Below, in pieces: positions 1-7,991 of a stretch of DNA of 10,000 nt. The stretch's first letter is position 1. The number at the start of each line of letters is the position of its first letter. The notes beneath the pieces were generated by a model. The model was not told the DNA's origin. It saw only the letters and a list, made by a program, of their open reading frames with translations, and searched no databases. The position numbers and the translations under genes were made by a program. The DNA is from Chromera velia. Its lineage: Eukaryota > Sar > Chromeraceae. The stretch covers positions 36,380 to 46,379 of the forward strand of contig JAHBMJ010005166.1 in assembly GCA_018398765.1 (NCBI GenBank). Reading direction: 5' to 3'.

Positions 1-103
1 ACGAAAACGCGTACCTGGATTCACTCAGGGAGAGAGATGAGATGTATCACCGTTCCTGGAATCATTGCGAATCCTGTATATATTTCAAATCAGAGTGATA
101 CTG

Positions 104-245
104 AGGCAGGAAGGCAGGCTGGCAGACAGTCAGCCAGACAGACTATATGTTTTTTCTTCTTCTCCCTCCTTTTCTTCATGAACACAACAGACAGACACAA
201 CAGACAGACAGACTATATGTTTCTTCTTCTCCCTTCTTTTAGGGC

Positions 246-304
<59 letters not shown>

Positions 305-330
305 TCGACTGCAAGACAGACAGCGAGACG
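104..330. repeat. (CAGA)n microsatellite tract
   Basis: The core at 245-304 is 15 perfect CAGA units. It is flanked from about 104 by degenerate CAGACAGT/CAGACAGA segments mixed with T/C-rich runs. Two flanking segments, 135-173 and 205-240, are near-copies of each other: both start CAGACAGACTATATGT and continue into a TTCTTCTTCTCCC-type run. An open frame through the tract encodes Asp-Arg-Gln-Thr repeats, but only because a 4-bp repeat read in threes gives a 4-residue period. I see no gene in 1-372 other than the end of the minus-strand gene at 373. Confidence 0.95.
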
Positions 331-372
331 CATGCAGGAAGAAACGATGCAACCTTTTTTTGGAAAATCAAA

Positions 373-1212
373 TCATTCAATGAGTGAAGCAAGGGACTCC
401 TCCGGGGTCGGCTTCACAATCCTTCCTTGACAAGCTTTGCCCTCTCTGCGGAAAATCCGACCAAGTGATTCGTGCCAGAACGAAGGACGCACACGCCGTC
501 GACACACAAGCCAGTTCATACACAGCGCTAGCTGCTTCAAACACACGCAGTCTCTAAAGAAAGAAAGAAAGAAAGTAAATAAATGAACAAAGAAAGGAAG
601 AACGAGAAGAACGAAAGAAACGGGGTCTGCTTAGATGGTCTACACCTCAAGAGACAATCATTGACCAACAAAGAAGCCTAATTTCGACTCATACATACAC
701 ACCGATGATCCTGGAAGACGTAGTGTCTGATTGCTCTCTTCCACTGAAATGGGGACTTCAGGTAGGTGACTCTCCACTCTCTTCTGGGCTCTCTTTTTGG
801 CACAGGCCACTCGACAGACATCCAACTGAGGGCGCTCTTGAGGTTCGTTATCGTCCTCTCCAGCTCCGCCTCCCTTCTAGCTGTGTACACGACGCGCAGT
901 CTCTGGAGACGGTACGCACTCAGAGACATTGTCCCCTCTTGAAGAACGAAAAAGTGAGCAAGGACAAAAGTCAGCAGCCATACAAGAAGAGTCTGGGCTC
1001 TTTCGGTCAGACGATGCGCTGACTACGGGTCAAATGGCGCGTGATGTGCGCAGACCGCACGCATGAGATACAAAGAGGGCAGACGCCACGCATGCACTCA
1101 GTGAATCAGTCTGACACCTTGATGTAGTCGGCAGGCACCCAAGGAATGCATGCCTCAATGAGGGCTTTCAAATTGTTTCGTAGAAACGAAAGCAATCTAT
1201 CCAGGAAGTTGG
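373..1212 (-). CDS. Unrecognised membrane protein, three 3' exons, 5' end missing
   Basis: I infer three minus-strand exons: 1212-1118, 1022-699 and 531-373. The first reads ..FLDRLLSFLRNNLKALIE.. to ..PADYIK and ends at AAG|GTGTCA, phase 0. The second can start in phase 0 after TAG at 1024-1023. It encodes LTERAQ, then a hydrophobic helix (TLLVWLLTFVLAHFFVL), then a basic amphipathic stretch (YRLQRLRVVYTARREAELE) and ..SWMSVEWPVPKREP... It closes near a GTATGT donor at 698. The last exon follows GAAGCAG and ends ..KPTPEESLASLIE with TGA at 375-373. The total is about 191 residues with one transmembrane helix. Uncertainties: the second donor has overlapping GT choices, and using GTGTAT at 700 reads the last exon in another open frame, ending at 377. 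An alternative acceptor lies at 1020-1019. No initiating ATG fits the first exon, so at least one exon lies upstream. The strand choice rests on matching phases and on codons ending mostly in G or C. I do not recognise the family. Confidence 0.5.
556..575. repeat. (AAAG)5 microsatellite
   Basis: Five AAAG units within a purine-rich stretch. On the minus strand this is a CTTT tract inside the inferred intron 532-698, just upstream of the 3' splice site at 533-532, where it may serve as part of the pyrimidine tract. Confidence 0.85.
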
Positions 1213-1655
1213 CTGATGTCTATCCGACATCCCCCACGAGCTGTCAGTCTGAGTTCGACGTGCATGAGTCCGCGACGTTGTCAGAATCGAACGCGTCGGC
1301 GTCTCATGCAGTGCCCGGGTATACTTAAGTGGCAAAAATTATTCAATGCGCCCGAGTTGCATGGGCGCATTTCGAGTGCATGCGAATGTGCAGTTTTTTT
1401 TTTTTAATTTTCTAAGTTCGATGATTCGATCCGTAAAATATGCGTGCAGCAACACCGCCTACATGCATCCTGCTTTTCATTGCAACATCCGATCTGATCG
1501 ATCGACATCACGCATGCAGTGCAAAAGTCAAGAAAGGAAAGAAGGTGCGCGAAGGCCACTTAATATATTCCCCACGAAACCGTCGCCCAACAGTTTGTAC
1601 GTCAAACCTATTGTCCACACTGCATGACGTCTCCAATTCATGCAACACACAGAGC
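1213..1655. promoter_or_regulatory. Probable divergent promoter with TGCATG cluster
   Basis: This stretch separates a minus-strand gene (first exon found ends at 1212) from a plus-strand exon starting at 1656. The word TGCATG or its complement CATGCA starts at 1261, 1305, 1358, 1377, 1462, 1513, 1621 and 1639: eight times in 384 bp. TGCATGC-type words are known targets of ApiAP2 DNA-binding proteins in Apicomplexa; applying that here is inference because the organism is unknown. No TATA box is evident. A poly-T run lies at 1394-1405. Unfound first exons of either gene may also lie here, so the promoter reading is tentative. Confidence 0.4.
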
Positions 1656-2223
1656 ATGTCGAACAACACTGACACTGAAAGTGCCGAAGCGCATGAGGGC
1701 ATTTCCGCTGGCTACTTCGGCTCTCTGTTCTCTGCCTGGTCTTACGTCTTTCTTCTCCAGCTCTGTCTGGTTGCTCTCATCTGCTTCATTGTCATCAAGG
1801 CCCGAAGACGAAGGAGCACGCGAGCAGGCCGCGCAGCAGAGTCCCCGATGGGCGTCGACAGACAGAACATTCCTCGAAAGATGTACTCCAAACTGTTGCA
1901 CCACTTCTTAACAATGGAGAACCTCCAAAAGGCACATTGCCAGAAGGAGGATTCAGCCTCAGAGTCGAAACTGGACAGAAACTTTTGCAGAAAGGTGAGT
2001 TCATTTGAGGCAAACAGCCTCCGTCTACATTGTATTTGTGTTGCATTTGGGTGACAATGTCCATACATGCAAATCCGTTGTGGGAGCTTTGGGACCACAA
2101 CTGTTTTTCTGGAGCCAATCAGAGTTCCCTATTTGACTCTGATTGTCCTTCCAGAAGCGCAGGAGAAACAAGCCTGCTGACCGTCGCTTTCTTCTGAGCG
2201 GCTACAAGAAAACTTTTGCATGA
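1656..2223 (+). CDS. N-terminal membrane-anchor exon(s), unknown protein
   Basis: ATG at 1656 opens a frame running to a strong donor, AAG|GTGAGT, at 1995 (exon 1656-1994, 113 codons, phase 0). Residues 1-20 are acidic and polar (MSNNTDTESAEAHEG). Residues about 23-47 form one hydrophobic helix (..YVFLLQLCLVALICFIVI). A KARRRR cluster follows, which by the positive-inside rule puts the C-terminus in the cytosol. The rest is polar (..MYSKLLHHFLTMENLQK..). A phase-0 acceptor (CTTCCAG, 2154) would add 22 codons (KRRRNKPADRR..) to TGA at 2221-2223, giving a 135-residue protein. Alternatively, an acceptor after TTCTGAG (2198) opens a longer frame to a donor near 2297, in which case the gene may continue into the exons from 2568. 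An upstream in-frame ATG at 1440 exists, but 1656 fits better because the added segment is unremarkable and lies in the TGCATG-rich region. Function not recognised. Confidence 0.45.
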
Positions 2224-2567
2224 AAGCTGCTGTTTCCACACATCAGTTCGGTACGAGAAGTGTTGCACCGCAATTGAGACCCGCGTGCTGCAGAAGGTAG
2301 CACATCCATCTATGCCTCAGATTCTGTGTCCATATAAGTGAGTGATGTGCATGTTCACAACTGCCGACCCCTCTACTTTAGGTCTCAATAATTTTGCTCT
2401 CAGTGCGCTCCCTCCCTGCACCATAGAAACGACATACACAGCTTACCCCCTCCCCCCCGAGCATCATGCACACTGGCTCGGTCCCCTCCCGAGCTTGTCA
2501 CTACATCGAAGGTCAATGAGAGACCTGGAGGCCTTAACACAATGGGCGACTTCCATCTCCTTCCTAG
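2224..2567 (+). other. Unresolved stretch between plus-strand exons
   Basis: This may be 3' UTR plus intergenic DNA, or introns of one long gene. One exon-like piece ends at CAG AAG|GTAGCA (donor at 2297) and reads ..YEKCCTAIETRVLQK in a frame whose phase-0 end would join cleanly to the exon starting at 2568. I could not find an acceptor linking it in phase to the exon ending at 1994. The rest is C/T-rich, including a CCCCCC run at about 2453-2458. Confidence 0.3.
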
Positions 2568-4953
2568 AACCCTTCAATGCTGTCCTTCCTGCAGGAGCTC
2601 CTCGGTTACCTCCGAGACGTAAGCTGCGAGGCCTCAGAGGTGGAGGGCGGGCCTGTGCTGCTCCCATCGGAAACGCACAGAGAGTATCTTGGAAGTGAGT
2701 GAGTGAGTGAGTGAGTGTGACTGAGTGAGTGAGTGAGTGAGGGAGTGAGTGAATGAGTGAGTGGGTGAGCAAGTGAGTGAGTGAGTGAGTGAGTGAGTGA
2801 GTGAATGAGTGAGTGGGTGGGTGAGTGAGTGAGTGAGTGAGTGAGTGAGGGAGTGAGTGAGTGGGTGGGTGAGTGAGAGAGTGAGTGAGTGAGTGAATGA
2901 GTGAATGAGTGAATCAGTGAACAAGTGAATGAGTAAATGAGTAAGTGGGTGAGCAAGTGAGTGAGTGAGCTAGTAAGTGAGTGAGTGCAACTGAGTGAGC
3001 AACTGAGTGAGCAACTGAGTGAGCAAGTGAGTGAGTGAGTGAGTGAGTGAGTGAGTGAACGTGACTGCGTGAGTGAGTGAGTGTCTTCACATACCAGCAT
3101 TTGTCTATGAGCATGTGGGCCTTGCTGACACGCGGGTATTCTTCCAGCCCGTCTGCCTTTCCGTCGGAGTAAAGAGGATCGAAACTCTTTGTTCGTCGTC
3201 ATCCATCAATTGGTCGCTTTCTTTCTGTCTCTCTGTCTCTCCGTCTCTGTTTCTCTCCGTCTGTCTGTGGCGCGCCAATCTCCACTCCATATTCTTGTGC
3301 TTTGCTGTGTCATTCTCCAAACTGCCAATTTTGGCTCTGCCTGTCTGCAACAGTTCCCACACTCCAGAACTCCGCATTTCCTCTGTCCTTCAAAGGGAAG
3401 CATGATCTAGCTATTCGAATTCTCGTATGATTTATAGATACCTGTGCCTGTACATCCATCAATGCACGCAGGGCTGTTCGACTTTCTCGTTGCCAGTTCT
3501 GTGCTGAGGGAGGGGCAGTACTCGGCAGAACAACTGAACTCACGGTGAGTGAGTGAGTGAGTGCACTGCAGGAAGTGAAATCAGATGGGTGGATGGATGG
3601 ATTCGAAAATGTGCGTCGCACTGAAATCAGAGAGGGTGAATGGGTTGCAAAGTAAAGTAAAGTAAAGTAAAGGAAAGTAAAGTAACAGATGTTCTGGCGG
3701 ATGTTGCAATTTTCTATCTGTCCGTGACTGTGTTCCATTTTTGTTCTTCAGAAAGTCGTTTGGGTTTTTTTGTTGCCCGATTTCGGCGCCTTTTTGTCCT
3801 CTTTTAGCCCCTGACTATTTGTAGCTACCCTCACTTCTTTCGAAAAAATCCTGCGTCAGTTGTACATGCTTCGCTTCTTTCACCTGCCTGGAGGATCCTG
3901 TTGTTGACGTCCCTCTGCAACTGAGACGTTCTGAATATCTGAGTGTAGACCACGCCAAGGCACTATGTGAATTGTCTCGATCTCTTGGTGGTCAAATGCC
4001 CTCTTTGTCTTCTGACAGACCTGTGTCTCTCTCTGATCATGTTGAGCCTGTGTTTTTTTGACTTAATGGATTCCATTAATTTATTCATTGCCCCATTCAT
4101 TCTCTCGATCCTCAGGCTGATTGACTTTGGTGATTCTCTGGAATCTGCCTTGTACGGATTTGGCGAGAGGGGGCTCTTTTCTTCTTCCTCCCCGTCTCCG
4201 TTGGGTGAGGGTGTGGAGATGGACACCGACTCCACGGCTCTAGAAGGAGAGATGATGGAGGCTCTGCACAGGTCTCAGGAGCTCTCGACCACAGTGCGAA
4301 ACATGCTCCAAACGCTGCAACACAAAAGCCCGAAACGGAAAGACAAGGATAAGGGAAACTCTGGATCCCCCCTCTCTCTGCAGACACCCTCCAACAATGT
4401 GTCTTCAGGAATGGATCAAAGAACCTCCAAGAGAGATCAAAAATCTGAAAGAGAAACCGTAAAAGAACACATGCAAAGTCTCCTCTCTCCTGTGTCTGGA
4501 GGAGGAGGAGGAGGGGGAGGAGAGACGGGAACTTCAACAGCCAGGAGACGGCAAAGATTGAACACGCCCTTCCACGCCCCCCCCCCCTCAAATGCCGAAG
4601 AAACATCCTCTCACCACCCATCGAATCCCGACAACCAAGAAGGTAGACAGCAACAAAGAGCACCACGCAACAGCAGCCGAAGGAAAAGCGGATCCGGGTG
4701 TACCCTCGCAGATCTCCACGGCGGCGCCTCCTCGTCGGGAGACCGGACGGTTTCTCCCCAAATGCCAGTGTCGCCCCAGGCGGTGACACAGTCCCAGGGA
4801 CGGCTGTCGGTGTTTGACTCCAGTCCTGTCTTTGACACCGTCGCTGGTGGAAACATTGCACAAGCAGGGGGAGGGGGGGAAGACGGCAAGAGGGACAGGG
4901 GGCATTTTCCCTCCAGGAGATCTCCCAGTGGACGACGAATTTCGATTTCGTAG
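2568..4953 (+). CDS. Multi-exon gene of unknown function with disordered C-terminus
   Basis: Likely exons: 2568-2694 (after TTCCTAG; MLSFLQELLGYLRDV..), 3098-3135 (FVYEHVGLADTR), 3368-3424 (FPLSFKGKHDLAIRIL), 3472-3544 (LFDFLVASSVLREGQYSAEQ), about 3860-3990 (VVDVPLQLRRSEYLSVDHAK) and 4116-4953. Phases agree for 2694/3098 (1 nt plus 2 nt) and for 3135/3368 (phase 0). They do not agree at 3424/3472 or into 4116, so donors there are unresolved or a small exon is missed. The early exons are Leu-rich and read as helices. The last exon starts ..LIDFGDSLESALYGFGERG, then becomes low-complexity and basic: KSPKRKDKDK, an eight-Gly run near 4498, Ser/Arg/Pro/Gln-rich sequence, and a tail ..SRRSPSGRRISIS with TAG at 4951-4953. 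It therefore pairs a helical body with a long disordered, possibly nuclear-targeted tail. ATG at 2577 could be the start; alternatively this continues the 1656 gene. I do not recognise a family. Confidence 0.45.
2695..3083 (+). repeat. (GAGT)n minisatellite filling an intron
   Basis: About 390 bp of tandem GAGT with variant units (GGGT, GAAT, GAGC, GCAACTGA and others). The array starts exactly at the inferred 5' splice site GGAA|GTGAGT and ends about 14 bp before the 3' splice site ATACCAG (AG at 3096-3097). Because the repeat is in register with the donor, it offers dozens of GTGAGT donor look-alikes. On the minus strand it reads as Leu-Thr-His-Ser repeats, which I do not treat as a gene. 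Confidence 0.9.
3545..3561 (+). repeat. Short GTGAGTGAG repeat at a splice donor
   Basis: Four GTGA/GAGT units begin precisely at the inferred donor of the exon ending ..CTCACG (3544). This is a second intron of the same gene whose 5' end is an expanded GTGAGT repeat. Confidence 0.7.
3648..3686 (+). repeat. (AAAGT)n short tandem repeat
   Basis: About seven AAAGT/AAAGG units lie inside an inferred intron of the plus-strand gene, ending in AGTAACAG. Confidence 0.9.
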
Positions 4954-5570
4954 CAAACCTGCATAAGTCGATTAATTGTTAGGGCTCTTCTGAACAGTTC
5001 ATATAATTATAGACATGAAACGATTTTGATCCATTCGGATATATTCAAAACTTTTTAGTTAATTGATTCATTAATTCAAAGTTATAAAAAAAAATGTATC
5101 CTTGACCCTCCTACTGGAACAGACAGAGCAAGGCCCGGGCTTCTCCAGGTCTTGTCTTAATATATACAACACTGTATGACAACTATACTTCTCATTACTC
5201 TAAACAAAGAGCGAATATTCGCAGAAAATTAGAAAAGAGAACAACGCAGTATCAACAGTGTAGGTAGATATACTGTATTATGTATACAGATCCTTAGATA
5301 GACTGCCAGCTTTCTAAGTCAGTACTGAGTGCTTGCAATTTTGTATTGCATGCTAGCAGATATTCTTTTCTTTCAAATAATAAACCCAATAAACTATATA
5401 TGCAGTAGGCATTCGGATGGAGAAGCGTCAAGTATGAAGTCGCATGAGAGAGAGAGCTAGCAGCAAGAGCAGTAACCAGGACAGAAGGAAGAGACAAAAG
5501 ACGCATAGGCCAGACGCTAGAAACAACTTTAAGTCAATGCTCCCCAAAAAATATATGCAGTATAAGCTCT
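4954..5570. other. AT-rich intergenic DNA, no feature seen
   Basis: Downstream of the TAG at 4951-4953 the sequence turns AT-rich, with poly-A and TATA-like strings. The longest open frame (5294-5506, minus) has no recognisable protein character. 3' UTR and polyadenylation signals of the upstream gene presumably lie here, but I see no clear AATAAA near the stop. Confidence 0.6.
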
Positions 5571-5578
5571 AGTATAAG
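5571..5578. repeat. 8-bp target-site duplication, left copy
   Basis: AGTATAAG immediately outside the left terminal inverted repeat, identical to 6770-6777. Eight base pairs is the usual hAT target duplication length. Confidence 0.93.
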
Positions 5579-5601
5579 TAGTGACCATGTTTGATTTGAT
5601 T
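5579..5601 (+). repeat. Left terminal inverted repeat of hAT element
   Basis: 23 bp, a perfect reverse complement of 6747-6769. It continues into imperfect TTTGAT repeats to about 5645, which also resemble the right end loosely. Confidence 0.92.
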
Positions 5602-5782
5602 ATATTTGATTTGATTTAATTTGATTTAATTTGATTTGATTTGAGCTTCAACCTCAAATATTTGATATTTGAGGTAAGATTTGAGGTTAACCTCTTAGGG
5701 TTCCTCACTGAGTCACTGACTTACTGTCACTCTGATCATTTTTCTCATGACAATAGTTATCAGAACATTTCTGATGTGTGTT

Positions 5783-6478
5783 TCAAAAATTTAAAAAAAT
5801 ATATGACTTTCCTGAATGCCACCATATGTCGAGGGTGATCGACACTCGTCGGGTCGCTGCTTTTCTCAACCTGTCTTTGATTGATAAAATAATCTCGTTC
5901 TTCAGTGTTGGGAGCAGAAGTCTCTGCACTTTCCCCACAGACGGGAGATCGTAGCGGGGGTTCAGTGCTTTAACCAGCTTTTGCAATGCCTCGTTTTCTG
6001 TGAGATGAGGCCAGCCAGCACTGGCCAGAAAGTCAGTGGTCAGCATATTGCACTTGATTCTCTTCTCATGCGTCTCTGCATATAGTGCGACCACGGCTTC
6101 TGCTTCATCTTTGGTGGGGAAAAACGTTCGCACGTCAGGCTGCTTCGTCCCCCCCACCCCCTCCGACCGCTTCTCCTATCTTTTTTGGAGCAGCTGCACA
6201 TGTTTGTCAGACGTGATCGTCAAGCCATGCTGATTGATGAGGTGGGTTTGAAAAGAACTGGTTGCCGCTGCTGCATACTCACAGCTACAAATAGTTTCTC
6301 CTTCCCCCTCGGCTCCTTGTATTTTCACCTGACACTGAATCATATTTACTCCCTTTTGCACGGACCATATTTTTTTTGTATACCCGGCTCTAAAAACAAA
6401 TGCCTCCTTCTTCCCGTTCGACCTTGTCGGATTGTATGACATGTCTTTACGGGGTGTAAAATGTTTGCAGACGCTCAA
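5783..6478 (-). pseudogene. Truncated hAT-type transposase, N-terminal part
   Basis: Two open segments in the same frame, 6478-6176 and 6175-5783, are separated only by a TAG at 6178-6176. Together they give about 231 codons. The first segment contains TSSFQTHLINQH, which fits the His-Leu-x3-His end of a BED-type zinc finger; the expected paired cysteines are not clean (CQVK, then CSC). The second segment carries LNPRYDLPSVGKVQ and VSITLDIWWHS, which match the conserved hAT stretches 'L-x-P-x-Y-x-L-P-S' and 'T-x-D-x-W'. The frame ends soon after this at a stop (5785-5783), so most of the RNase H-like catalytic domain and the hAT dimerisation domain are missing. No ATG is required for the second segment because it continues the first. 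It is most likely a remnant left by internal deletion; its family assignment comes from these motifs plus the element's termini. Confidence 0.75.
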
Positions 6479-6746
6479 AAAGGGGGCCGTAAAAGATGTT
6501 CCAGCACTAGAAAAGTCAACACAGCTGTTCGGGAAAATGTTTAGCTGATCGGTTTACCTCTGCATGAAGTAAAAGGGGGTGAAACGTCAATTTCAGTGCA
6601 GCTCAAAACGTTTTTTTTTTTTAGAGCAAACCATCAAGATAGGTCTATTGATCAAATATTTGATCGTATTTGATAGGTCTTTAAACACTAGGTCCTCTCT
6701 GACTGGATATTTGATTTGAGCTTAAGCCCTACCTCAAATCAAATCA

Positions 6747-6769
6747 AATCAAATCAAACATGGTCACTA
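6747..6769 (-). repeat. Right terminal inverted repeat of hAT element
   Basis: Reverse complement of 5579-5601 over 23 bp. Inward of it lies a 12-bp-arm hairpin (6709-6720 with 6733-6744). Confidence 0.92.
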
Positions 6770-6777
6770 AGTATAAG
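6770..6777. repeat. 8-bp target-site duplication, right copy
   Basis: AGTATAAG directly after the right terminal inverted repeat, identical to 5571-5578. Confidence 0.93.
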
Positions 6778-7466
6778 CTTCAATAAACTGATATTATAAT
6801 AAAATTTATAAATAAATCAATCAATAAATTAATTACTACCAGTGACTATAATATTCTTAGTATTTAGTTGAAACGCATATAACTTTTTTGAAAAGCGTAT
6901 AGTCAATTAAGCTGCATGTGAATCTTTCTCTAATCGTCCTACTAGCTCCAGCTACATGCACCAGTAAACGTCACTGTATGGTATAGAGAGTCGATCGTAT
7001 TATAGTCTGACTATAAATGGTCCTAGAGATGGTCTATAATCTGAAATTCAGTGAAACCAAATATTTCGATCTCTTAACTGATTAGTTATATATTGTAAAT
7101 ACTGTTCCTCTATAGCTGTCCCATGGGCCTCTCCATTTCCATTGTCTTTGTAAGCTCATTGAATCATATATATTAAGTTCACTTGGTGTATCTGACCCGC
7201 CGGCATCATGCGACATCTCGACTCATTGGATCGTCGAGCTTTCTGGCTCGTTGTCCTTGATATATTTCAGAAGGACTAGAGTCATTCAAGAGTCATTCTT
7301 CAGTCACTTCCGCTCCCCATGCAGCCTTTTCACTCTGTGACATCACGATGTAGGGTAACTACTACTACTAGGGTTGCTCTATCTATCATTGATTACAAGT
7401 TCGCCCATCTACTTCCCTCCTCCCCATCCCTATCCCTCTTGAGAATCACTGTGCCGCTACTGAGGT
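6778..7466. other. AT-rich intergenic DNA, no feature seen
   Basis: AT-rich, with AAATAAATCAATCAATAAAT-type strings near 6810-6830 and no long open frame. Composition becomes more GC-rich from about 7300. I find no RNA gene or repeat array. Confidence 0.6.
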
Positions 7467-7495
7467 TTGAGGCATTCACGTAGACGCGGGTATCG

Positions 7496-7678
7496 ATGCA
7501 GGCAATGCCTCCTCCTTTTCCCTGTCCGTCTGATTTGCCCTCCGTTCAGTTGTACGCCTCCTTGTCCTTCTCCCCCGACCCTCCCCTTCCCTCAGCCGCC
7601 GCGGCCTCTGGGCCTTCCAGTTGCGAGGCCCTGCTGCCAGACACGAAGGCCGTACCTGAAGGTTCGATCAGTGACTGA
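7496..7678 (+). other. GC-rich coding-like block, strand unclear
   Basis: A 60-codon plus frame from ATG at 7496 reads MQAMPPPFPCPSDLPS.. then a Pro/Ser/Ala-rich stretch and ends ..DTKAVPEGSISD with TGA. It could be the last exon of a plus-strand gene facing the TRAX gene. The minus strand of the same block also has an exon-like frame after CTTCAG (..GSRASQLEGPEAAAAEG.. to a TGA), so base composition alone may explain both. No upstream exon could be connected on either strand. No recognisable domain. Confidence 0.25.
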
Positions 7679-7991
7679 AGAAATTAAGAAGATGTCGTTC
7701 TGTCCAAGCGAACGAACAATCATTCTGTATGTCCGTGAGACAAGTGAAGCTGGGCGAATATTGGGTGCTTGGAGACAGGCAAAGGAATCTCATGTATACA
7801 CATCGATCTTGAAAAACAAAATTATGTGTGTTGAGCTCCAAGCACGACCCCCTGCCGCCTCCATCTGACAGAAAGAATGCGCACCAAGGCGAAATGATAT
7901 CCTTCGCGAAGGTATGGTTGATGGCGTTCATTGTCTGAATGAGAAAAGTCAAAGACATGTCTGATTCAATTTTGCAAGTCCATGCACTCAT
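7679..7991. other. 3' flank of the TRAX gene, no feature seen
   Basis: Presumably 3' UTR and downstream DNA of the minus-strand gene ending at 7992. Open frames on both strands here lack protein-like character. CATTCATTCATT at about 7989-8000 overlaps the TRAX stop codon. Confidence 0.5.

Larger units (their letters stand above)
5579..6769 (-). mobile_element. Non-autonomous hAT-superfamily DNA transposon (1191 bp)
   Basis: Both ends are exact. The element is flanked by AGTATAAG direct repeats (5571-5578, 6770-6777) and bounded by 23-bp perfect inverted repeats starting TAGTGACCATG (5579-5601 and 6747-6769). TAGTG fits the hAT terminal consensus (T/C-A-G/A-N-G). The inverted repeats run into TTGAT-repeat subterminal DNA with hairpins: arms 5639-5645/5653-5659 and 5652-5659/5667-5674 at the left, 6709-6720/6733-6744 at the right, plus the 16-bp palindrome GATCAAATATTTGATC at 6650-6665. 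Inside, on the minus strand, is the N-terminal part of a hAT-like transposase with one in-frame stop. The catalytic core and C-terminal dimerisation region are absent, so mobility would depend on a transposase supplied from elsewhere. It sits in AT-rich DNA between convergent genes. Confidence 0.92.

Noticed and set aside
37-387. 116-codon plus frame rich in Asp-Arg-Gln-Thr
   Set aside because: Produced by the (CAGA)n microsatellite, with no protein-like flanks.
1638-2118. Several overlapping minus frames opposite 1656-1994
   Set aside because: They lack a plausible protein pattern, whereas the plus strand has an ATG, a membrane helix, a basic stop-transfer cluster and a strong donor.
2695-3083. 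CRISPR-like or centromeric satellite array
   Set aside because: The period is 4 bp with no spacers, and it fits inside one intron.
2606-3202. 198-codon minus frame of Leu-Thr-His-Ser repeats
   Set aside because: It is the complement of the (GAGT)n array; a 4-bp repeat gives open frames by arithmetic. The plus-strand intron explains it better.
3967-4115. Hydrophobic N-terminal extension of the long frame ending at 4953
   Set aside because: It starts at GTG rather than ATG, and the T-rich sequence ending in CGATCCTCAG is a typical intron end. The exon most likely starts at 4116.
7668-7991. 107-codon minus frame downstream of TRAX
   Set aside because: It lies after the TRAX stop codon, lacks family similarity, and reads as random 3' flank.
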